Positions 21,422-27,460 of a stretch of DNA of 35,741 bases are shown in pieces. The stretch lies in the IMG/VR virus record IMGVR_UViG_3300042923_000268, positions 1-35,741 of that record; one strand, given 5' to 3'. The stretch's first letter is position 1. Each line of letters begins with the position of its first letter. The translations under genes and the position numbers were made by a program. A model generated the notes under the pieces. It did no database searches. It was given only the letters and a program-made list of their open reading frames with translations, and had not been told where the DNA came from. This stretch comes from a virus.

Positions 21422-22049
21422 TGCTCTCCAATTCCTTTTTCATGGTGTAGGTGAAGAAAAATAGGACTGCGAAGAATAAGGTTAGAAAGATAATGAACAA
21501 AACTTTGTAATAGAGAAGAACTCCGAAGGAAACCGTCATAATGGCTATTAAGCTCATTATCAATATTCTCTCTGCTCTAAACCTAAGTTTTTCCACGAAG
21601 TCATAAGCGAGACCTAAACCGAATCGATAGAGCACAAATGCAAGGGTGAATAACAATACGCCGGTAATGGTCTGTAATAGATATCCCATATACGGGTCGC
21701 TCTCAGCTACCTCTAGCGACAGACTTCCGAATGAAAGAACGGTCACTAGCAACTGTACGATGATCGAAACTGCGTACCCCACAATGCTGATAATAAAGGA
21801 CCATAAAAGCGGTACTTTTACGAATACTGCAACGAAGAAGACAAGGATCAATAAGTTTGCGATTGGGGATAGCATGGCGAGATCTAATTCATCCCTCAAA
21901 ATGAAGCTGATTAAATTCATAACGAATCCGACAGCTAAAGCCGGCCAGACGTGGTCCACCAGTCTATACCTAAAGATGGAAAGCATTATAGCCATAGCTG
22001 CCAGCACTTCAATCATCGAGAATAACATGAACTTCGAAAACTCCAACAT
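21381..22049 (-). CDS. AgrC-like membrane sensor without kinase domain
   Basis: A 222-residue polytopic membrane protein with about six or seven hydrophobic segments (starting LEFSKFMLFSMIEVLAAMAI and ending near FLTLFFAVLFFFTYTM). The layout matches the sensor half of AgrC: transmembrane helices followed by the first residues of the linker (TMKKELESND). It then stops, so no histidine or ATP-binding kinase part exists in this frame or in the following 40 bases. The ATG at 22049 has GGGGGAG eight bases upstream. It may bind the peptide made by the neighbouring genes, or block host AgrC. The family call rests on topology and neighbours. Confidence 0.65.
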   Translation of the reverse strand: MLEFSKFMLFSMIEVLAAMAIMLSIFRYRLVDHVWPALAVGFVMNLISFILRDELDLAMLSPIANLLILVFFVAVFVKVPLLWSFIISIVGYAVSIIVQLLVTVLSFGSLSLEVAESDPYMGYLLQTITGVLLFTLAFVLYRFGLGLAYDFVEKLRFRAERILIMSLIAIMTVSFGVLLYYKVLFIIFLTLFFAVLFFFTYTMKKELESNDTKFGSKNSFKN

Positions 22050-22054
22050 TTGAT

Positions 22055-22360
22055 TTACTCCCCCGATTCTTTTTGCCGATCGCGCCACTCATCAATGTGT
22101 TGCATGTATTCCTCGATATCACTCCGGAGCCATATCGGAAACTTTCCAGCGTACAGTACAGGATCCGGAAAAAAGCTAGTCCTTCTCTTGTGAGTCATAT
22201 TCTTCGGATCTATCCCCAGCAACTCCGCTACGTCCTGATTGCTAAGTAGTTTGATACTCTTCGCTAACTCATACGCTTTGATCAATTCTTTAATTTTAAG
22301 ACCGTCATCCCCGCCTATTCTATCCGCCAGTAAGCGATATTGTTCTAATTCAATATTCAA
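22055..22360 (-). CDS. Helix-turn-helix regulator (MerR/AlpA-excisionase-like)
   Basis: A 101-residue protein. A helical N-terminus (IELEQYRLLADRIGGDDGL) is followed by a winged helix-turn-helix at about 38-90: LSNQDVAELLGIDPKNMTHK, then FPDPV, WLRSDIEEYM, which is the layout of MerR-like AlpA/excisionase domains. The start is TTG eight bases after AGGAGG. It is the first gene after the palindromic promoter, so it may control its own operon. It overlaps nothing but is six bases from the sensor-like gene. It could equally be an excisionase, since attP is 3 kb away. Confidence 0.72.
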   Translation of the reverse strand: MNIELEQYRLLADRIGGDDGLKIKELIKAYELAKSIKLLSNQDVAELLGIDPKNMTHKRRTSFFPDPVLYAGKFPIWLRSDIEEYMQHIDEWRDRQKESGE

Positions 22361-22381
22361 GACATCACCTCCTACAAATTA

Positions 22382-22421
22382 AATATAAGACCTTAACTTA
22401 TATAAGTCAAGGTCTTATATT
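22382..22421 (-). promoter_or_regulatory. Promoter inside a 40-bp palindrome, Agr-like operon
   Basis: Arms at 22382-22394 and 22409-22421 are perfect 13-bp complements. The 14-base centre holds a perfect 12-bp palindrome, ACTTATATAAGT (22396-22407). Only one central base pair breaks symmetry. On the minus strand TTGACT (22405-22410) and TATATT (22382-22387) are exactly 17 bases apart, so the dyad covers the entire core promoter. A dimeric regulator bound here would block transcription. Confidence 0.75.
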
Positions 22422-22439
22422 AATAAGGTGAATATTTAA

Positions 22440-22775
22440 TCAATCAGAATTGCCGTTTCGTTCCAGTTGTCGCTCGAATTCGCCCATCGTCATTCCAAGA
22501 TGTAAGTCGAGATCCGCTTGCGAAATCTCATATCCATTCCCGATTCCGTTCAAGACATAGCGATACCGTCTTTCTCCTAACGGAACTTCCTGCACCCACA
22601 TCTTATTCAACTTCATTTTTGCTTTGGATTTCTCCAGCTCCAATGTAGTCATGCGCCCAAGTCCCTTTAGAGCTAATAGTTGCAACCCCTTCATACGTGG
22701 TAAGTCCTGCTTAGCCGTCTCGATAATCGTCAGCAGGGCGATGTGTCCGTTAAGAGCAATAATGGGGTCAAACAT
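22440..22775 (-). CDS. Hypothetical protein under a LexA-type SOS box
   Basis: A 111-residue protein of unknown family. It is mostly helical, opening FDPIIALNGHIALLTIIETA with a basic middle (ELEKSKAKMKLNKMWVQEV) and a charged C-terminus (MTMGEFERQLERNGNSD). I see no membrane span or catalytic motif. GGAGGAG precedes the ATG. The promoter contains a GAAC-N4-GTTC LexA site, so induction by DNA damage is likely. Its stop codon lies 19 bases before the palindromic promoter of the Agr-like operon, so read-through could raise that operon after damage. An anti-repressor or antitoxin role is possible but not shown. Confidence 0.65.
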   Translation of the reverse strand: MFDPIIALNGHIALLTIIETAKQDLPRMKGLQLLALKGLGRMTTLELEKSKAKMKLNKMWVQEVPLGERRYRYVLNGIGNGYEISQADLDLHLGMTMGEFERQLERNGNSD

Positions 22776-22787
22776 GATATCTCCTCC

Positions 22788-22836
22788 GATAAGAACATTT
22801 GTTCCGATTATAGTTCAAATGTTCTTATCTAGGCAA
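22788..22836 (-). promoter_or_regulatory. SOS-box promoter with 14-bp inverted repeat
   Basis: GAACATTTGTTC (22793-22804) fits the Bacillota LexA box GAAC-N4-GTTC. It lies within one arm of a perfect 14-bp inverted repeat (22788-22801 and 22816-22829). On the minus strand TATAAT (22807-22812) sits in the spacer, with TTGCCT (22831-22836) 18 bases upstream as a poor -35. The LexA site overlaps the start point, so LexA would repress until DNA damage. Confidence 0.68.
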
Positions 22837-22874
22837 ATAAAAATAGCCCTTAGCGGTGCTTCCGCCTTGGACTA
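22836..22874 (-). terminator. Terminator after endolysin
   Basis: On the minus strand TAGTCC-AAG-GCGG pairs with CCGC-TAA-GGGCTA around AAGCA and is followed by TTTTTATTT. It ends the late transcript after the lysis genes and overlaps the -35 side of the SOS promoter. Confidence 0.7.
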
Positions 22875-22937
22875 TCTTTAACCGATGCTTTCGGATTTGT
22901 TTAGATTATATATGCTTGTCCAATAAATGTAAATAAC

Positions 22938-23573
22938 CTATTTACGAGTCAATGCGATCGTATTTAACCAAGTCAGTTCCGATAATGTTAATGTCTTCTT
23001 CTCAGCCTTCTCGACCCACGACTTATCAATTGGCTGCTGCTTAAGTGAATTAACAAGCATCGTCCATTGTGTCTCCGTCAACTTCAAATCGTCGTCCTCC
23101 TCCGTCACATCGTATTTGGTCAGATCGTACGCCTTAATTATCGTCATTAGCTTGCCAGGGTACTGCGGATCGGTAGCGTAGCCGCACTCCTGAAGCGCCA
23201 ACGCCTGCTCGCCCGGAGTCTTTGCAGCTCTCACGCGGGCATAGCGAGACAATTCGAATAGTAAGTCCTGATCCTTGTAAAAGTCGTACAGCGTGTCATA
23301 GGCGCGGAATGCGGCGGTCACATTGTCATCACGCACTCCGTCATAAACTTCCCATGTTCCTTTGTTGACTGCACCGCCGCGCCAATAGGCGTTAGGCTTA
23401 CCACTACCCACTTTGATACCGCCAAGGTTATTCCATGAATGAATTACGCAACCGGTCTCTAGGATGTTCTGAGCGATCCGGACGGACGGGAACATCAAGG
23501 AGCCTTCTTTACGTACCTGGAGGACGTGAGGTAACACGGCGTTAATGAAATCGTTAGATGTTAGTTTTGTCAT
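22938..23573 (-). CDS. Endolysin, GH73 glucosaminidase-type
   Basis: A 211-residue peptidoglycan hydrolase. The FlgJ-like glucosaminidase domain shows FPSVRIAQNILETG with the catalytic Glu at 39 and the NNLGGIK loop (48-54), followed by a Gly/Tyr segment (GKPNAYWRGG) and a YDTLYDFYKDQ helix. The C-terminal 50 residues look helical and may bind cell wall or be a linker. I start at the ATG at 23573, since AAGGAGG lies upstream. The upstream ATG sits on that site. It overlaps the holin gene by 20 bases. It cuts the glycan strands once the holin opens the membrane. Confidence 0.88.
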   Translation of the reverse strand: MTKLTSNDFINAVLPHVLQVRKEGSLMFPSVRIAQNILETGCVIHSWNNLGGIKVGSGKPNAYWRGGAVNKGTWEVYDGVRDDNVTAAFRAYDTLYDFYKDQDLLFELSRYARVRAAKTPGEQALALQECGYATDPQYPGKLMTIIKAYDLTKYDVTEEDDDLKLTETQWTMLVNSLKQQPIDKSWVEKAEKKTLTLSELTWLNTIALTRK

Positions 23574-24027
23574 TAGGCGCGTTACCTCCTTCATTCAACT
23601 GCTCCAGCCAGCTCCGCAAGCGCTCCGGAAGTGGAACGCCGAGCGTCCCAAGGTTTTCGACGACGGATAAGCCCTCGCGGCCAGCATAGAAGAATATAGC
23701 TGCAGTCCGGAATAATGGAGCACCTGGATGAATCCAATCGTCAATGAGAGCGGCTAAGCCGACAACAAAAAGGACGGTTACCTTTCGGATCCCGCCCCAG
23801 TACATGATGTCACTATTTACTTTTTTAAGCTTAATCGCTCCAAGCACTCCGGACACGTAGTCCGCAACCATTAAAACGAGCAGGAGCTGCAAAGGCTTGT
23901 CCCATCCTCCCAGAACAGCCCCAATCGTACCGGTTATTGCTATCCAGCCACCCCATGCTGCTTCTTTGCTTGATGCCCCGACTGCTGCAGTCCACATGTT
24001 CATTAAGAGCTCTTTACCTTGATTCAT
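23554..24027 (-). CDS. Phage holin (Bacillota holin family 4 type)
   Basis: A 157-residue membrane protein of the phage holin family. Three or four hydrophobic segments are visible (PLQLLLVLMVADYVSGVLGA, KVTVLFVVGLAALIDDWI, and RTAAIFFYAGREGLSVVENL). The motif LLVLMVADYVSG and the later GREGLSVVENLG are typical. GGAGGTG precedes the ATG at 24027. It directly precedes and overlaps the endolysin gene, the standard lysis cassette, and sets the time of lysis by forming membrane lesions. Confidence 0.9.
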   Translation of the reverse strand: MNQGKELLMNMWTAAVGASSKEAAWGGWIAITGTIGAVLGGWDKPLQLLLVLMVADYVSGVLGAIKLKKVNSDIMYWGGIRKVTVLFVVGLAALIDDWIHPGAPLFRTAAIFFYAGREGLSVVENLGTLGVPLPERLRSWLEQLNEGGNAPNDKTNI

Positions 24028-24048
24028 CTTGCACCTCCTGCGAATAGT

Positions 24049-24076
24049 AAAGAGCCCCGCATTAGCGGAGCCCTCT
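24049..24076 (-). terminator. Hairpin between glycosyltransferase and holin genes
   Basis: On the minus strand a 12-pair stem with three GU pairs (AGAGGGCTCCGC and GCGGGGCTCTTT) closes on TAAT and is followed by ACTATT. It may separate the glycosyltransferase message from the lysis genes. The T-tract is weak. Confidence 0.4.
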
Positions 24077-24108
24077 GATGCGTATAATCGTCCTAATAGG
24101 CACACATT

Positions 24109-25500
24109 TTAATAATACCTATTATAAATAAGATCCATAGACATTATATTCAGAACAACCATCAATAAGGCAGAAGTGCTATAAACGTAATTCTTATATT
24201 TCTCTGGTACGATATATCGAAACCCAAATAATAAAACTAAGTTTATTGGAACTAGTGAAGTTAGTAAGTACCTTCCCTGTAGCATGAAATTATGGTACTC
24301 CTTGAAATAAGTGATTTCAACTGTGTAGAGAAAGACTAGATTTCCTAGCGCGAATATAAGACTAAATAACGCAATCTTGAAATTCTCTTTCCTTCGTAAT
24401 ATTCCGTAAACAGCTCCCCCTATCCCAACCAACATAATCCATGAAAGAACGCTATATATCGTATCCGAATTAAACCGAGTATCAGACCAGCCGAATTTTG
24501 CCCAATACTCTCGAGTCCACACATTGAAAAATCTTTCTTTACCAGCGTCATTGAATAACGCGTTTTGAAAGTACCAATTCAACCCTTGTGTTGGATCACC
24601 TTGCGGCTGCATTGCAACTCCGCCAGAGATGGAACCATAATGCGAGTAACTAAATATCGCCCATGGTAGATATAAGACGACCATCGGCCCCGCAACAAAT
24701 GCGGCAGATTTTAATGCCTTCACCAATCCGTATTTCTTGATGAAGAATATGAGAGCGAATAACAAGATAAATCCGCAAACATAGAACATTTGTGGTTTAA
24801 TAAGAAGTCCAAAACCCGCAACGAAACCACCAATGATAAGCGTTTTATTAGTGAATGCCTTTGTTATAATGAGCAACCATAGCAAAAGCGCAATTGATAT
24901 AGTATCCATCATAATATCGTTATTCACTGCCGCCCCTACCATAGAGAAGACAGGATGCATTCCGGTTGTGATTGCCAGCGCGCCCGCTAAGAAAATCGAC
25001 TTGGGTTCTATTGATTTGCCAATAAAATACGCCAACGTTACCGCAACTAAACTCAACAAAACAGAGAATATCCTCACCGCATATAGCCGGAACACAATGG
25101 TATCATCGTACCCCAGTTTATAAACGAGAGATGCAGGAAAATAGTATCCTGGGGGATAGCCTGCGGCAAGGCTACTGCCGGTTGATACGCGCATTTCGGG
25201 ACTATTATTTTTAGGATCCGAAAGCAAATGATAGAAATTTTGATGTATAAAATACTTTGATTCCGGTTTAAATACGATATCATTCATCCGTACTGCCATC
25301 GTAAATAAGTTTAATTCATGCGAATACCCAGGCTCGGACGTTTGAACCGGAACTTTATTTTCCTCACCCATATACTGAACATAAGCAAAATGGACATGTT
25401 CATCGGGGTTTTGCAAAGGCGGGATAATATAAACCCAAACAAGTCCTTTAATTAGCATTATGGTTAGTATGATCCATAGAAATAGATACTTTTTTAACAA
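24109..25500 (-). CDS. DUF2142-like GT-C membrane glycosyltransferase
   Basis: A 463-residue integral membrane protein with about 10 to 12 hydrophobic helices. The first outside loop holds the acidic PPLQNPDEHVHFAYVQ motif of GT-C fold enzymes, and later loops contain GYPPGYYFPA and YWAKFGWSDTRFN. The overall plan matches DUF2142, which uses polyprenyl-phosphate sugars. Codon use looks more AT-rich than in the surrounding tail and lysis genes, so it may be a recently gained moron. The TTG at 25500 has GGGGG six bases upstream. It probably modifies the host surface in lysogens, blocking further phages or altering serotype. Confidence 0.78.
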   Translation of the reverse strand: MLKKYLFLWIILTIMLIKGLVWVYIIPPLQNPDEHVHFAYVQYMGEENKVPVQTSEPGYSHELNLFTMAVRMNDIVFKPESKYFIHQNFYHLLSDPKNNSPEMRVSTGSSLAAGYPPGYYFPASLVYKLGYDDTIVFRLYAVRIFSVLLSLVAVTLAYFIGKSIEPKSIFLAGALAITTGMHPVFSMVGAAVNNDIMMDTISIALLLWLLIITKAFTNKTLIIGGFVAGFGLLIKPQMFYVCGFILLFALIFFIKKYGLVKALKSAAFVAGPMVVLYLPWAIFSYSHYGSISGGVAMQPQGDPTQGLNWYFQNALFNDAGKERFFNVWTREYWAKFGWSDTRFNSDTIYSVLSWIMLVGIGGAVYGILRRKENFKIALFSLIFALGNLVFLYTVEITYFKEYHNFMLQGRYLLTSLVPINLVLLFGFRYIVPEKYKNYVYSTSALLMVVLNIMSMDLIYNRYY

Positions 25501-25571
25501 GAGAATCCCCCTTTTCGACACCCCCAAATATTACTCGATTTTCGTAGGATTACACAATCCAGATTGTTACA

Positions 25572-27230
25572 TTATTCTATTAATTCCACGTTAAACCTCA
25601 CAGTTTCCGCAGTTATGGCGACTCCGTCCATTCGCTTGATGTTAAATCGTGCATTTATTGCGGTTGAAGATGCAGAATCATAGGTGTAAAACCCTATAAT
25701 ATACTGGGTTCCATCTGCGGTACACATAAATCCAGCACTCGGTTTAGAAGTGAATATACCTGTTGGTAGAGCGACGTCCACGGTAGTAGCCCCGGCAGAT
25801 AAAACCTTCAATATGGTTGCGATGTATTTATTTTTTTCATAATAATTTCCCGAACCTTGGTCAAGCATGTTCGTGGTGTTTCCGCTTATTCGATTACCTA
25901 GTAATTTGCAATTAGTTGCAGTTGCTTGTAACCAAACGCCTGTAACTCGATCTTCTACTAAGTTGTCATGAATTAAACAATTGGCGCTGTTTGCAATGAC
26001 AATTCCATCAGACGATCCTCCACCGATGTTTACTGAGCATGTGTTCGAGAGTATCTTGGATCGACCACAAAAATTCAAATTTATATCAGAACCACCAGTG
26101 GCAGCCGACTGTTTGTACATCAAGCAATTTTGAACCGTGATTTGCGGATGGTAAAGCGCCACGATCCCAGAGTTGCAATAATTGATATGGCAATTCTGAA
26201 TCGATGCGTATACCCCTGATTGAGATACAGCCCCTTGGTTGATATAGATCCCATAATCTACATTGATAAGCATGCAATTATCGATTACAAGACCTTCGCC
26301 GGCATCGTTCTTCTTAATGCCAATATCTGCTGCGAATATTTTGCATCCTTGGATTAATACATCCACCGTATACCCTTCAAGAAGAATGCCATTTCCGCCA
26401 CTTTCCGAGGTCCCGCTGGCCCCGGCACGAAAGATGTAATCTCGGACAACCGATACCGCAGCGTTTATCAAACGTATGCCATTGACCCAGTTTTGGGCAC
26501 CTGTTTGACTATTGTTGCTTCCATCGTTATAGGCCGCTATGGATGTTGCTCCGGAAACGACCACATTTTCAATAATTGTATTTCTCCACGGGCTTCCTAT
26601 GTTCGATGGGAATGTTATCAAGATACCTGTATATAAGTTGTTGGTTAGGGTGATAACGGATAAGTCATGTATTTGGATGCAGTCAGAAAAAAGGTTCGTG
26701 CTGGTATATGCGATTCCGTTGGACCCGGTGAAGAAGAGTTGTGATAACTGTACTCCTGCGCCCTCGATAACAATATCAATGTTTGCTATCGTGATCGGTG
26801 CATTGAGAACGTATTTACCTGGAGGGAAGTATAGAATGCCACCCCCCGCGTTTGTTAGTGCAGTGACTGCATTTGTAATGAATGCAGAATCAATTGTTAT
26901 GCCGTCGCCTTTTGCTCCGTAACCTTGAACATTAAAAACCTTTCCTACTTCCTTTGCGTAATCAGCCTTATGTGCGATAACCTCGGAATCAGTATGATCT
27001 ACTCGATCCTTCAATGTGGGGAACGTTGTAGCGTATGGTGTACTAACCCGAGCGGCGTTAGCAGCCGCGCCACTGTCTCCCGTCTGGAGAGCATCAATCA
27101 AGACACCCTGCTCCTCTAAGTCCTCGATTGCCTCGTCAATGTCGGCTTGAACTAAATCAAATCCAGTACTGATATTAGGGAAGTCGTCCTTAATCTTAGC
27201 TATCGGATCAAGATTACAATACCTGTTCAT
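25572..27230 (-). CDS. Tail spike / receptor-binding protein with pectate-lyase fold
   Basis: A 552-residue protein. The first 95 residues are helical and probably attach it to the tail. From about 96, VFNVQGYGAKGDGITIDSAF and GGGILYFPPGKYVLNAP mark the Pectate_lyase_3 superfamily, followed by many short beta-helix turns (for example NCHINYCNSGIVALYHPQI and NCMLINVDYGIYINQGAV). The C-terminus is a small beta-domain. Such spikes bind and often cut host surface glycans. No catalytic residues can be assigned. AAAGGAG precedes the ATG. It lies right upstream of the membrane glycosyltransferase gene, which may alter its receptor. Confidence 0.85.
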   Translation of the reverse strand: MNRYCNLDPIAKIKDDFPNISTGFDLVQADIDEAIEDLEEQGVLIDALQTGDSGAAANAARVSTPYATTFPTLKDRVDHTDSEVIAHKADYAKEVGKVFNVQGYGAKGDGITIDSAFITNAVTALTNAGGGILYFPPGKYVLNAPITIANIDIVIEGAGVQLSQLFFTGSNGIAYTSTNLFSDCIQIHDLSVITLTNNLYTGILITFPSNIGSPWRNTIIENVVVSGATSIAAYNDGSNNSQTGAQNWVNGIRLINAAVSVVRDYIFRAGASGTSESGGNGILLEGYTVDVLIQGCKIFAADIGIKKNDAGEGLVIDNCMLINVDYGIYINQGAVSQSGVYASIQNCHINYCNSGIVALYHPQITVQNCLMYKQSAATGGSDINLNFCGRSKILSNTCSVNIGGGSSDGIVIANSANCLIHDNLVEDRVTGVWLQATATNCKLLGNRISGNTTNMLDQGSGNYYEKNKYIATILKVLSAGATTVDVALPTGIFTSKPSAGFMCTADGTQYIIGFYTYDSASSTAINARFNIKRMDGVAITAETVRFNVELIE

Positions 27231-27414
27231 CTTTAGATCCAGCTCCTTTCGTGATATGCTTCATACGGCGCTCGATCGCATCCTGGACACCCCGGAGAAT
27301 GGCTTCTTCCTGTCCCGGATGATACGGCATTACTGCCGCCATCACTGCACATATCTCCTGGACGGGCTCAAGAGGATTAATCTCGGCTTTAATAACCTGT
27401 GTAATGTTTGCCAT
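27214..27414 (-). CDS. Small tail-region hypothetical protein
   Basis: A 66-residue mainly helical protein (INPLEPVQEICAVMAAVM, then HPGQEEAILRGVQDAIERRM). TTGGAGG precedes the ATG. It overlaps the spike start by 17 bases, so it may be a chaperone or partner of the spike, inferred from position. The family is unknown to me. Confidence 0.65.
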   Translation of the reverse strand: MANITQVIKAEINPLEPVQEICAVMAAVMPYHPGQEEAILRGVQDAIERRMKHITKGAGSKDEQVL

Positions 27415-27460
27415 CGTCGTTCCTCCAAATCTAAATGATGTCTATTAAACGTCTCGTGTT

